Below are positions 25,054 through 34,124 of a stretch of 64,000 nucleotides of DNA, one piece after another. The notes beneath the pieces were generated by a model. It saw only the letters and a program-made list of their open reading frames with translations, was not told the origin of the DNA and searched no databases. The translations under genes and the position numbers were made by a program. Origin of the DNA: Thiotrichaceae bacterium (GTDB taxonomy: Bacteria > Pseudomonadota > Gammaproteobacteria > Beggiatoales > Beggiatoaceae); the NCBI GenBank assembly GCA_028688145.1, contig JAQTYU010000017.1, positions 1 to 64,000 on the forward strand. Direction: 5' to 3'. Within the stretch, counting starts at the first letter, position 1; every line of letters starts with the position of its first letter.

Positions 25054-27711
25054 TTAAACCGTAGTAGGATTGGGTTTTTCAGGATCAATGCCATATTTCA
25101 GGATCGCTTCGCTCACCTTACTTGCTGGAATTGCGCCATTGTCTGCCAAACCTTTCAAGGCGGCGATCACGATATAATAGCGATCCACTTCAAAGAACTT
25201 GCGTAATTGCTTACGCACATCGCTGCGCCCAAACCCGTCCGTTCCCAGCACATAATACGCTTGGGGCACAAATTGACGAATCTGATCAGCAAAAGCTTTC
25301 ATGTAATCGGTGGCAGCAATCACCACTTCGCCACGCCCTGCCAAACATTCAGCGACATAGCTGACACGGGGTTCTGCTTCAGGATGCAACAAATTCCAAC
25401 GATCCACGTCCAAACCTTCACGACGCAGTAAAGTGAAACTGGGTGCACTCCAAATATCGGCTTTAATCCCGAAATCATCGGCTAACAAGCTGCTGGCAGC
25501 AATCACTTCACGCAGAATTGCGCCGCTGCCTAATAATTGCACACGGATACCTTCACCCACACTTTCCTTGAATAAATACATGCCCTTAAGAATTCCTGCT
25601 TCTACGCCTTCAGGCATCGCAGGATGTTGATAATTTTCATTCAAAGAAGTGATGTAATAGAACACATTTTCTTGTTCTTTATACATGCGGCGTAAACCGT
25701 CTTGCACAATTACCGCCATTTCATACGCAAACGTCGGGTCATAAGACAAGCAGTTTGGAATGGTTGCGGATTGCAGATGACTGTGTCCGTCTTGATGTTG
25801 CAAGCCTTCGCCTGCCAAGGTAGTGCGTCCCGAAGTGCCGCCGATTAAGAAACCGCGTGCCCGCATATCACCCGCAGCCCAAGCTAAATCGCCAATACGT
25901 TGGAAGCCGAACATGGAATAATAAATGTAGAACGGAATCATGTTCACGCCATGATTGCTATAGGCGGTTGCCGCTGCAATCCATGAAGAGAACGCGCCTG
26001 CTTCATTAATTCCTTCTTCGAGAATTTGCCCTTTGATGTCTTCGCGATAATACATCACTTGGTCAGCATCTTGAGGTTCGTACAATTGCCCGACGGAAGA
26101 GTAAATCCCTAATTGACGGAACATGCCTTCCATCCCGAAAGTACGGGCTTCGTCAGGAATAATCGGGACGACGTTTTGCCCAATTTTCTTATCTTTCACC
26201 AGCACATTCAGCATTCGCACCAATGCCATAGTCGTAGACATTTCGCGCTCGCCAGAACCATGCAGCAAGCTGTCAAACGCGCTGAGTTCAGGCACGTCTA
26301 AAGGCACAGCATTTAAATTGCGTTTTGGCAAATAACCGCCCAAAGCTTGACGGCGTTCGTGCAAATATTTGGCTTCAGGGCTGTCTTCGGCAGGTTTGAA
26401 GAACGGCGCGTCGGCAATCACATCATCGCCAATCGGAATATGAAAGCGATCACGGAAAGCCTTGAGCGAATCTTCACCCATTTTCTTTTGTTGATGGGTA
26501 ATATTTTGCCCTTCGCCCGCAACGCCCATGCCGTAACCTTTCACAGTTTTGGCAAGAATCACCGTGGGTTGTCCCGTATGTTTTACCGCAGCGGCATAGG
26601 CTGCGTAAACTTTGTGCGGGTCATGTCCACCGCGATTGAGCCGCCAAATATCGTCATCGCTGAGATTGGCAACCAAGGCTTTTAATTCGGGGTATTTGCC
26701 AAAGAAGTGTTCACGGGTATACGCGCCGCCTTTGGCTTTGAAGTTTTGGTATTCACCATCGACACATTCTTCCATGCGTTTCCGCAGCAAGCCTGTGGTG
26801 TCCATCGCTAATAAAGAATCCCAATAAGAACCCCAAATCACTTTAATAACATTCCAACCCGCGCCACGGAAATCAGCTTCTAATTCTTGAATAATTTTGC
26901 CGTTGCCGCGTACAGGACCGTCAAGGCGTTGTAAATTGCAGTTGACTACAAAAACTAAATTATCCAATTTTTCGCGGGCAGCAAGCGCAATCGCGCCTAA
27001 AGATTCTGGCTCATCCATTTCGCCATCGCCCATGAACGCCCACACTTTGCGCGGTTCATTATTGACAATGCCACGGTGATGTAAGTATTTCATGAAACGG
27101 GCTTGATAAATTGCCATCAACGGCCCTAAGCCCATAGAAACGGTGGGGAACTGCCAGAAATCAGGGAGCAACCACGGGTGAGGATAGGAGGGTAAACCGC
27201 CACCATTCACTTCTTGACGGAATTTGTGCAATTGGTCTTCAGTAATTCGCCCTTCTAAGAAGGCGCGAGCATAAATACCGGGGGCGGAATGTCCTTGGAA
27301 ATAGATTAAATCGCCGCCGTGCTCGCTGTTGCGTCCGTGGAAAAAGTGGTTAAAACCGACTTCATACAGGGTTGCAGAGGAGGCAAAGCTTGCGATATGT
27401 CCCCCTAATTCGGTACTGATACGATTTGCCTGCACCACCATTGCCATCGCATTCCAGCGCACTAATGAACGGATATGCCATTCAAGTTCGGCATTACCGG
27501 GACTGTGTTCTTCTTTGCTGGGGGGGATGGTATTGAGATAGGCGGTGTTGGCACTGTAGGGGAGATAAGCCCCAGAACGGCGTGCTTTTTCAATCAAACT
27601 TTCTAATAGAAAATGGGCACGATCTACACCCTCATGCGCTAAGACGGCCTCCAGAGCCTCCAACCATTCTTGCGTTTCTTGGGGGTCAATATCTTCATAT
27701 TTATCAGTCAT
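25054..27711 (-). CDS. aceE: Pyruvate dehydrogenase E1, homodimeric type
   Basis: 885 residues, full length for AceE. Thiamine diphosphate site GDGEMDEPESLGA with a following NCNLQRLDGPVRGN. Phosphorylation-loop-like region GQNITHQQKKMGED, and C-terminal YYVLGTDGFGRSD. Decarboxylates pyruvate and acetylates E2. The ATG at 27711 is chosen for AAGGAG at a good distance and because the 21 codons upstream have no homology. First gene of aceE-aceF; lpd is 4 kb away on the other strand. Confidence 0.97.
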   Translation of the reverse strand: MTDKYEDIDPQETQEWLEALEAVLAHEGVDRAHFLLESLIEKARRSGAYLPYSANTAYLNTIPPSKEEHSPGNAELEWHIRSLVRWNAMAMVVQANRISTELGGHIASFASSATLYEVGFNHFFHGRNSEHGGDLIYFQGHSAPGIYARAFLEGRITEDQLHKFRQEVNGGGLPSYPHPWLLPDFWQFPTVSMGLGPLMAIYQARFMKYLHHRGIVNNEPRKVWAFMGDGEMDEPESLGAIALAAREKLDNLVFVVNCNLQRLDGPVRGNGKIIQELEADFRGAGWNVIKVIWGSYWDSLLAMDTTGLLRKRMEECVDGEYQNFKAKGGAYTREHFFGKYPELKALVANLSDDDIWRLNRGGHDPHKVYAAYAAAVKHTGQPTVILAKTVKGYGMGVAGEGQNITHQQKKMGEDSLKAFRDRFHIPIGDDVIADAPFFKPAEDSPEAKYLHERRQALGGYLPKRNLNAVPLDVPELSAFDSLLHGSGEREMSTTMALVRMLNVLVKDKKIGQNVVPIIPDEARTFGMEGMFRQLGIYSSVGQLYEPQDADQVMYYREDIKGQILEEGINEAGAFSSWIAAATAYSNHGVNMIPFYIYYSMFGFQRIGDLAWAAGDMRARGFLIGGTSGRTTLAGEGLQHQDGHSHLQSATIPNCLSYDPTFAYEMAVIVQDGLRRMYKEQENVFYYITSLNENYQHPAMPEGVEAGILKGMYLFKESVGEGIRVQLLGSGAILREVIAASSLLADDFGIKADIWSAPSFTLLRREGLDVDRWNLLHPEAEPRVSYVAECLAGRGEVVIAATDYMKAFADQIRQFVPQAYYVLGTDGFGRSDVRKQLRKFFEVDRYYIVIAALKGLADNGAIPASKVSEAILKYGIDPEKPNPTTV

Positions 27712-28030
27712 GACTACTCCTTGTGGGGGATGACGATTTATTTTTTGTTTCTTATGTAAGATGCCATGACACAAGCCACCTTTTGGGCAGTTTGCGCATG
27801 ACAGTTTATGAGCAGCTCACACGGTTAAGTGAACTGCGTAATAAGTAACATTTATGTTGTTAATATGTCAAGCGAGGAAGCATTGAATAATTTAATACTG
27901 AAATTACTGGAATTAAATATTCTGATATGCAAGGAACTTAGAGAATGTTGAGTAATGCCGTTGACTTACTTTTGTTAAGCATAGACGAGCACAGGGGAGA
28001 TGCCAAGATTGGGGAGAGAAGATTTTTACA
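27712..28030. other. aceE upstream region
   Basis: About 320 bp of AT-rich sequence with no ORF that I can support. It should contain the aceEF promoter. A PdhR-type operator (ATTGGTnnnACCAAT) was looked for and not found. Confidence 0.4.
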
Positions 28031-28032
28031 GG

Positions 28033-28065
28033 AGAGCTGCTAGGTTTTAAAAACCTAGCAGCTCT
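28033..28065. repeat. Perfect 33-bp palindrome (CTGCTAGGTTTT core)
   Basis: Arms of 16 bp pair perfectly: AGAGCTGCTAGGTTTT and AAAACCTAGCAGCTCT around one A. Relatives lie at 33649-33684 and 34078-34108. A smaller one, GTGCAGGTTTATAACCTGCAC, is at about 28079-28099. Confidence 0.85.
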
Positions 28066-28146
28066 TGAGTCGAAGCTGGTGCAGGTTTATAACCTGCACC
28101 GTAACGTTTCAGCTCATTCTAACGTTCTCAAATATTCCCGTCGGGG

Positions 28147-28432
28147 TTAGGCTGGTTTTAATAGTTGTAACTCAACCGCTTTTCTAATATCCGCATCAGT
28201 TAAACGGTATTGGCTCATATTCGTAGGAGTTACGCGGTTGAAATCATAATTCATTAATTTACAAGGAGTTAGTATTGTGCACTGCACAATAATATTTCCA
28301 GTAAAATCAACCAGTTACCGATTCAACTGCGTAACTCCTAATCCGTCAAAGTTTTACATAACTGGCGAATCACCTCTTCAGACAGCAACGCAGTTAGTAA
28401 GTTTTCACGTAACACTGGGAATGTGCCGATAG
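28147..28432 (-). pseudogene. Unidentified gene remnant split by a MITE
   Basis: On the minus strand, codons from about 28432 to 28342 read AIGTFPVLRENLLTALLSEE and on through VIRQLCKTLT. The 118-bp MITE interrupts, and the frame then continues from 28218 as MSQYRLTDADIRKAVELQLL-KPA to TAA at 28147. The two pieces look like the C-terminal end of one host gene. Its 5' part is cut by the IS701-like fragment at 28.43 kb. I do not recognise the family. Confidence 0.4.
28224..28341. repeat. 118-bp MITE, type A, copy 2
   Basis: Almost identical to the copy at 152-269 and of exactly the same length, with the same internal TATTGTGCACTGCACAATA palindrome. Few differences suggest recent movement. Inserted in a gene remnant. 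Confidence 0.92.
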
Positions 28433-28710
28433 CACGGTTAGCTATCAGTGATAAGGGCAGTGTTGTTCATCTCATGGGCTATGGATTTGTTAAAGTGTTC
28501 AGAACAATCGCTACAAACGGTGATGCTGAACATTGGGCGATTGAGAATTACCATCGCGGTATTAAACAGTTCTGTGGTGTAGATAAATGTCAGGCTCGCT
28601 CTGCAACCGCCCAGCGTAATCACATTGCAATGGCTCTGCGTGCTTTCCTGCGCTTAGAGACTATCTTGTCTCTCCAAGATACAACCTAATTTCAACTGCG
28701 TAATTCCTAA
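28433..28710 (+). pseudogene. IS701-like transposase C-terminal fragment with right terminus
   Basis: The frame to TAA at 28689 encodes ISDKGSVVHLMGYGFVKVFR followed by TIATNGDAEHW, then AIENYHRGIKQFCGVDKCQA and QRNHIAMALRAFLRLE. These are C-terminal motifs of the IS701/DDE endonuclease family (the glutamate of DDE lies in the WAIENYHRG helix). The join EHW-AIENY suggests an internal deletion of a few tens of residues. Just after the stop, TTTCAACTGCGTAATTCCTAA is the right terminus and matches the MITE ends, making this the likely source family of the MITEs. Confidence 0.7.
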
Positions 28711-28768
28711 AATCTGTTAGCTTTAACGACAGTTTCACGCGCGCTAAATTTTTGGGCAAGACATCAGG

Positions 28769-28774
28769 TATAAT
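28769..28774 (+). promoter_or_regulatory. Putative -10 element of glmS
   Basis: TATAAT preceded by AGG lies 30 bases before the start codon. The -35 element is not convincing (AAATTT at about 17 bases). No glmS ribozyme-like leader fits into the short untranslated region. Confidence 0.5.
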
Positions 28775-28803
28775 GAAAATTTGGCTTACTCGGGGAAAGA
28801 ATT

Positions 28804-30639
28804 ATGTGCGGCATTATTGGTGCAGCGGCAGAACGTGATGTAGTTCCGATTTTAATCGAAGGATTGAAACGCTTAGAATACCGTGGCTATGATTCTGCGG
28901 GCTTGGCAGTGATTGATTATCCCAGTCACACTTTGGAACGCTTACGGGTTATCGGCAAAGTCGAAGTGCTGGAAAAATCGCTGAAACAAACTTCATTGTG
29001 CTCACCAATTGGCATTGCTCACACCCGCTGGGCAACTCACGGCAAACCCAGCCAAGAAAATGCACATCCTCATATTTCCCGCGACACTATCGCCGTGGTG
29101 CACAATGGCATTGTTGAAAACTATGCGCCATTGAGAAGCTTGCTCGAACAACGCGGCTATGAATTCACCTCCGAAACCGATACTGAAGTCATCGCACATT
29201 TGATTCATTATTACAGTCAGCAAGGCATGAAACTCACGCAAGCCGTGCAAACCAGTTTGCAAGAGCTGAGAGGCAGCTATGCGATTGCAGTGATTAGCAT
29301 GTTAGAACCCAATTCTGTGGTTGCGGCACGGCGCGGCAGTCCTTTGGTGATTGGAGTTGGGATTGGTGAAAACTTTGTGGCTTCTGATGTGGCGGCGTTA
29401 ATTCCTGTCACGCAGCGCGTGATTTTTTTAGAAGAGGGCGATTTAGTCACCCTGCAACGCGATAATTATCAAATTCTTGATTTTTCAGGAACGCCCGTTA
29501 CTCGTCCAATTCATGTCAGCCAATTACAAGCCGATGCAGTGGAACGCGGCACCTATCGCCATTACATGAAAAAAGAAATTTTTGAGCAGCCCCGCGCTTT
29601 AGCAGAAACTTTGGGCAATCGGATTCATAATGGCAAAGTTTTAGAAGCTTCTTTCGGACATCATGCACAACACTTATTTGATAAAGTCGAAAGTGTGCAA
29701 ATCATTGCCTGTGGCACCAGTTATCATGCGGGTTTGGTGGCGCGTTATTGGTTGGAAAGCATTGCGAAAATTCCCTGTACGGTCGAAGTTGCCAGCGAAT
29801 TCCGTTATCGCCAACCCTTACCCAATCCCAAAGCTTTGGTGGTGACGATTTCACAATCAGGTGAAACAGCGGACACCTTAGCTGCCTTACTTGAAGCCAA
29901 GCGTTTGGGTTTTGGTCCAAGTTTGAGCATTTGTAATGTGCCTGAAAGTTCCTTAGTGCGTGCCTCGGATATGGTGTTAATGACCCATGCAGGCCCCGAA
30001 ATTGGCGTGGCTTCGACGAAAGCATTTACCACTCAATTATTAGCTTTATTGCTGCTGTGCGTGGTTTTAGGCAGACGGCACGGACTCAGTGCGGCACAAG
30101 AAGCTGAGATTGTTCATGCAATGGAAACCTTGCCCGGCGCGATAGAAAAAGCACTCGGACTGGATAAGCAGCTTCAAGTGTTAGCCGAACGTTTTGCGGA
30201 TAAACATCACACTTTATTTTTAGGGCGCGGGATTCATTACCCCATTGCAATGGAAGGCGCGTTAAAGCTTAAGGAAATTTCTTATATTCATGCGGAAGCT
30301 TATCCTGCGGGCGAACTTAAGCATGGACCTTTGGCATTAATTGATAATGATATGCCTGTGATTGCAGTCGCGCCAAATGATGCTTTACAGGAAAAATTAA
30401 AATCGAATCTGCAAGAAGTTCATGCACGCGGCGGACAATTATTTGTGTTTGCAAATCATCGGGCAGTGCTGCCCGCTTCGGAATTTTTAGAAATTATCGA
30501 ACTTGGCGAAGTCAATGAAATAATTTCCCCAATTGTCTATGCCGTCCCGCTACAATTATTAGCTTATTACGTCGCTTTGATTAAAGGCACAGATGTCGAT
30601 AAACCCAGAAACTTGGCAAAATCGGTGACGGTAGAATAA
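28804..30639 (+). CDS. glmS: Glutamine-fructose-6-phosphate aminotransferase
   Basis: 611 residues, full length. The N-terminal glutaminase starts MCGIIGAA, with catalytic Cys right after the removed Met, and has [11 protein letters not shown] and HTRWATHG. Two SIS isomerase domains follow ([29 protein letters not shown]), with C-terminal [13 protein letters not shown]. It makes glucosamine-6-phosphate, the entry to peptidoglycan and LPS precursors. GGGGAAAG precedes the start. glmU is not in the window. Confidence 0.98.
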   Translation: MCGIIGAAAERDVVPILIEGLKRLEYRGYDSAGLAVIDYPSHTLERLRVIGKVEVLEKSLKQTSLCSPIGIAHTRWATHGKPSQENAHPHISRDTIAVVHNGIVENYAPLRSLLEQRGYEFTSETDTEVIAHLIHYYSQQGMKLTQAVQTSLQELRGSYAIAVISMLEPNSVVAARRGSPLVIGVGIGENFVASDVAALIPVTQRVIFLEEGDLVTLQRDNYQILDFSGTPVTRPIHVSQLQADAVERGTYRHYMKKEIFEQPRALAETLGNRIHNGKVLEASFGHHAQHLFDKVESVQIIACGTSYHAGLVARYWLESIAKIPCTVEVASEFRYRQPLPNPKALVVTISQSGETADTLAALLEAKRLGFGPSLSICNVPESSLVRASDMVLMTHAGPEIGVASTKAFTTQLLALLLLCVVLGRRHGLSAAQEAEIVHAMETLPGAIEKALGLDKQLQVLAERFADKHHTLFLGRGIHYPIAMEGALKLKEISYIHAEAYPAGELKHGPLALIDNDMPVIAVAPNDALQEKLKSNLQEVHARGGQLFVFANHRAVLPASEFLEIIELGEVNEIISPIVYAVPLQLLAYYVALIKGTDVDKPRNLAKSVTVE

Positions 30640-30774
30640 CAGGGTGTCAACTTCTCTTGCAGGACGCTGGAATTATTATTAGTTTAGTATTTGATTAAAA
30701 AGCAGTTTTTAGGAGCGATAAATTGAGTACAATTTTTGCTGCAACTGTGGTGTCAGATAATTAGGAAAATAATA

Positions 30775-31392
30775 ATGAATAAGTTACAGGCAACTTTGTA
30801 TAGAGAGTTAGATATTTTGAAAAAACACTCGGTTAAACATGAATTAGCGAGTTTAGAAGATATGACCGAAACCTGGTTTATGGTACGTCTGAGTAAAGTT
30901 GCATTAGTCGGCGTGTTGGGTTTTATGTTTTTGTTGGTGGCTTTCAACAATATTACCGACTACAACGCTAACTTTAAATTTGTGCGTAATATCATGTCGA
31001 TGACAGCGATTCTCTCTGATAATCCCAACACTTGGCGTGCGATTCCATTTCCCGTAATACATCATTTGCTGTATTGGTTTGTGATTTTATGGGAATCTTT
31101 ATCAGCGGCACTGTGTTTATGGGGCGCGTGGCGGTGTTTCAGTTTAATTGGTGCACCAGCTAAAGTATTTAATCGCTCCAAAGGACTTGCGGTAGCGGGA
31201 CTCTTATTAGCCACTTTATTATGGTTAGTGCCGTTTATCATCATGGGCGGCGAGTGGTTTTTGATGTGGCAATCGCAAGTGTGGAATGTGTCAAATTCAG
31301 CGTTTCGCTTTTTCACAATTAGTTTGCTGGTGTTGATTTATTTCACCCAGCCTGATGCGGAACAAACAGCTGACGAATCGTCTGGACTTTAA
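30775..31392 (+). CDS. DUF2165 small integral membrane protein
   Basis: 205 residues from the ATG at 30775 (TAGGAAAA upstream). Four membrane helices: LVGVLGFMFLLVAF, HLLYWFVILWESLSAALCLWG, GLAVAGLLLATLLWLVPFI and FRFFTISLLVLIYF. The motifs FNNITDYNANFKFVRNIMSM and WRAIPFPVIHHLLYWFVILWE are typical of DUF2165, a family of unknown function. The N-terminal 40 residues are polar and longer than usual. Confidence 0.85.
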   Translation: MNKLQATLYRELDILKKHSVKHELASLEDMTETWFMVRLSKVALVGVLGFMFLLVAFNNITDYNANFKFVRNIMSMTAILSDNPNTWRAIPFPVIHHLLYWFVILWESLSAALCLWGAWRCFSLIGAPAKVFNRSKGLAVAGLLLATLLWLVPFIIMGGEWFLMWQSQVWNVSNSAFRFFTISLLVLIYFTQPDAEQTADESSGL

Positions 31393-31480
31393 AAACAGCC
31401 TCCAACCCCTGAAAGGGGACAAAAAAATAGTGTTTTTTAGTCTTTAACCCCCTTATAGGGGGTTGGGGGCGCAGTTAGTT
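31393..31480. repeat. GC-rich REP-like inverted repeat
   Basis: AACCCCTGAAAGGGG and TTAACCCCCTTATAGGGGGTTG GGGGCGCAG form nested inverted repeats, of the same family as 10.46 and 40.68 kb. It directly follows the DUF2165 gene and may terminate it. Confidence 0.65.
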
Positions 31481-31800
31481 CAAGCAAACACAGTTTTAAA
31501 AATTTGCTTATACGACTACAATCTCAGGTTCATCAAATTTCCTTACGGGTCTGAAACTTTTCCTTTCGGGGGAAAAGCTTGACTAGACGGCGATGCGTTA
31601 GTATCGTTATCGTTTCGATAAATTCCTCGTCTCTGGGGAGATAATCCATCGCTCCCTATGTCGGTGACTATCGCTAAAAAATCACTGGACTGATAAAGTC
31701 CAGTATGGATTGAAATAAACATAAGCGATCACGAGTTGCTTAGATCACCAAAATTTTCCCACAACTAAGCCAGTGGGATACCCCTAAGGAAGGAGTCAAC
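31481..31800. other. lpd upstream region with hairpins and one CRISPR-like unit
   Basis: No gene. CTTTTCCTTTCGGGGGAAAAG (about 31556-31577) can form a hairpin. At 31677-31715 a solitary unit has AATCAC, stem TGGACT/AGTCCA and the tail GTATGGATTGAAAT, matching the repeats at 2.65-2.77 kb in layout. A strong ribosome site (AAGGAAGGAG) closes the region. Confidence 0.5.
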
Positions 31801-33552
31801 ATGAGTAAAACGTTAGAAGTTAAAGTGCCCGACATCGGGGATTTTAAAAATGTCGCTATTATTGAATTACACGTAGCCGTTGGCGATGTCATCAAACAAG
31901 AACAATCGATTATCACGATAGAAAGTGACAAAGCCGCGATGGAAATCCCATCGCCCGCCGCAGGTGTGATTAAATCTTTACAGGTCAAACTCGGCGACAA
32001 AGTTTCCGAAGGTTCAGCGTTGCTAGTGCTGGAATTGGCAGAATCTGCCGCCGCAGCCTCTGCCCCCGCAGCAAGTCCCATTCCTCCCCCCGTTCAACAA
32101 TCTGCTCCACAAGCCGCCGCAATTCCTGCGGGTTCAGATATGCACGCCGAAGTTTTAGTGTTAGGTGCAGGACCTGGTGGTTACAGTGCTGCGTTTCGTG
32201 CCGCTGACTTGGGTAAAAAAGTCACGCTGGTCGAACGCTACAGCAGTTTAGGTGGGGTTTGTCTCAATGTGGGCTGTATTCCCTCAAAAGCTTTATTACA
32301 CACGGCGCAGATTATTAATGAAGCCGAGGAAATGAGCGAACACGGCGTTAAGTTCACCAAGCCTAAAATCAATCTTAAAAAATTATTGGAATATAAACAA
32401 GGCATTATTAAACGTTTAACGGGCGGTTTAGCTGGTTTGGCTAAACAGCGTAAAGTTGACGTGGTGAATGGTGTCGGTGAATTTACCTCGCCCAAAACCC
32501 TGAAAGTGACCACGCCCGACGGCGTAAAAGTGATTTCGTTTGATTCCTGCATCATTGCCGCAGGTTCACAAGCAGTAAAAATCCCCAGCTTCCCCAATGA
32601 CGATCCGCGTTTAATGGATTCCACCGACGCGCTGGAATTGGAAGAAGTGCCCAAGAAACTGCTGGTAATTGGCGGCGGCATTATCGGGCTGGAAATGGCG
32701 ACGGTTTATGACGCGCTGGGTTCAGAAATCACCATTGTTGAATTGATGGATGGTTTAATTCCCGGTTGCGATAAAGACATCGTCAAGCCTTTACACAAGC
32801 GCATTGAAAAACGCTACGCTAACATTTATCTGGGTACGAAAGTCACCAAAATCGAAGCCAAAAAAGATGGTTTACACGTCTCTTTTGAAGGCAAAGACGC
32901 GCCAGAATCTGCACTATTTGACCGCGTTTTAGTTGCCGTGGGACGCAGACCGAATGGGAAATTAATCGGTGCAGATAAAGCGGGCGTAATTGTCAACGAG
33001 CAAGGTTTTATCCCTGTGGATAATCAATTGCGTACCAATGTGCCGCATATTTTTGCAATTGGGGATGTGGTCGGGCAACCGATGTTAGCGCACAAAGCGG
33101 TGCATGAAGCCAAAGTCGCCGCCGAAGTGATTGCAGGACATAAGAGCTATTTCGACGCGCGCACGATTCCTTCCGTGGCGTACACCGATCCTGAAATTGC
33201 GTGGATGGGCATCACCGAAACCGAAGCCAAAGCACAAGGCATTGCGTATGAAAAAGGCGCGTTCCCTTGGGCAGCCAGCGGACGTTCTTTGAGCATTGGG
33301 CGCGACGAAGGCATTACTAAAGTTTTATTTGACCACAAAACCAAACGCATTATCGGGGCTGCGATTGTGGGCACCAATGCGGGCGAGTTGATTGCAGAAA
33401 CCGTGTTGGCGTATGAAATGGGCGCAGATGTGCATGATTTAAGCTTAACCATTCATCCGCATCCGACTTTGTCAGAAACCGTGGGTTTTGCGGCAGAAAT
33501 GGCAGAAGGCAGCATTACCGATTTATATGCACCGCGTAAGAAACCTTGGTAA
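31801..33552 (+). CDS. lpd: Dihydrolipoamide dehydrogenase (E3) with N-terminal lipoyl domain
   Basis: 583 residues. An N-terminal lipoyl domain (about 1-78, lipoyl Lys in IESDKAAMEIPSP) and an Ala/Pro linker precede a full E3. E3 has FAD GAGPGGYSAA, the redox disulfide GGVCLNVGCIPSKALL, NAD VIGGGIIGLEMA and catalytic HPHPTLSE. It reoxidises E2 dihydrolipoamide with NAD+. The lipoyl domain closely resembles that of AceF (PDIGDFKNVAIIEL in both), suggesting service in the pyruvate complex. Lipoyl-E3 fusions are known in several beta- and gammaproteobacteria. Confidence 0.97.
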   Translation: MSKTLEVKVPDIGDFKNVAIIELHVAVGDVIKQEQSIITIESDKAAMEIPSPAAGVIKSLQVKLGDKVSEGSALLVLELAESAAAASAPAASPIPPPVQQSAPQAAAIPAGSDMHAEVLVLGAGPGGYSAAFRAADLGKKVTLVERYSSLGGVCLNVGCIPSKALLHTAQIINEAEEMSEHGVKFTKPKINLKKLLEYKQGIIKRLTGGLAGLAKQRKVDVVNGVGEFTSPKTLKVTTPDGVKVISFDSCIIAAGSQAVKIPSFPNDDPRLMDSTDALELEEVPKKLLVIGGGIIGLEMATVYDALGSEITIVELMDGLIPGCDKDIVKPLHKRIEKRYANIYLGTKVTKIEAKKDGLHVSFEGKDAPESALFDRVLVAVGRRPNGKLIGADKAGVIVNEQGFIPVDNQLRTNVPHIFAIGDVVGQPMLAHKAVHEAKVAAEVIAGHKSYFDARTIPSVAYTDPEIAWMGITETEAKAQGIAYEKGAFPWAASGRSLSIGRDEGITKVLFDHKTKRIIGAAIVGTNAGELIAETVLAYEMGADVHDLSLTIHPHPTLSETVGFAAEMAEGSITDLYAPRKKPW

Positions 33553-33648
33553 GAAATTGGATAGTGCTAAACTGGGTTGTAGCTTTTCACCTCCTTTGAA
33601 AAAAGGGAAAGCTAAAACATAAGCACGAGAAAATCGAATCCGATAAAA

Positions 33649-33684
33649 AAGACCCAGCAGGTTTTTAAAAACCTGCTGGGTCTT
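33649..33684. repeat. Perfect 36-bp palindrome (CAGCAGGTTTTT core)
   Basis: AAGACCCAGCAGGTTTTT pairs fully with AAAAACCTGCTGGGTCTT. Flanked by an A run, it may double as the lpd terminator. Same family as 28033-28065 and 34078-34108. Confidence 0.85.
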
Positions 33685-34014
33685 AATATAGAAGCGATTT
33701 GAAGTCTTGTGTAAGATGTAAAAAATAAGGGATAGAGAATCAAAGCGAGATAAAATGAGTTCTTATTCCAGTAGTCTGAACGATGCAGAGTGGGCAGTCG
33801 TTGAAATCTTGTTAAATGAATTATTACCCAAGAAAAAACAAACTTGTCCTCAGAAATGGGGCTATCGTCTCCTGTTCGATGCCATGCTTTATCAACTCAA
33901 AAATGGCTGCAACTGGGCAGAGCTCCCCAAAGACTTCCCACCGTATTCAACAGTCTATTGGCATTACAAACAATGGCGGGCTACGGGTGTCATCGATAAA
34001 CTGATGCCGCTCTA
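33685..34014 (+). pseudogene. IS5-family transposase, N-terminal fragment
   Basis: A left terminus like TATAGAAGCGATTTGAAGT is followed by an ATG at 33755 and a frame of 86 residues (SSYSSSLNDAEWAVVEILLN, then NGCNWAELPKDFPPYSTVYW). This is the IS5/IS1031-type N-terminal DUF4096 region. The frame stops at LMPL where homology to the element ends; the catalytic DDE part is missing. It preserves the segment deleted in the copies at 9.2 and 55.6 kb. Confidence 0.85.
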
Positions 34015-34077
34015 AATGACATTTGGGAACGAGAAATAAAAAAGCACTGCCAGTCCTAAGTGGAGATTCACGATAAA

Positions 34078-34108
34078 GACCTGCTAGGTTTTAAAAACCT
34101 AGCAGGTC
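34078..34108. repeat. Perfect 31-bp palindrome after cysN
   Basis: GACCTGCTAGGTTTT and AAAACCTAGCAGGTC pair perfectly around one A. On the minus strand it lies 17 bp after the cysN stop, a likely terminator position. Confidence 0.85.
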
Positions 34109-34124
34109 TCATGTAAAAATTAAA

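Noticed and set aside
28033-28065. AGGTTTT palindromes as CRISPR repeats
   Set aside because: Copies are single, full palindromes without regular spacers.
28710-28803. glmS ribozyme or riboswitch
   Set aside because: The leader is too short and lacks the ribozyme core; glmS ribozymes are typical of Firmicutes.
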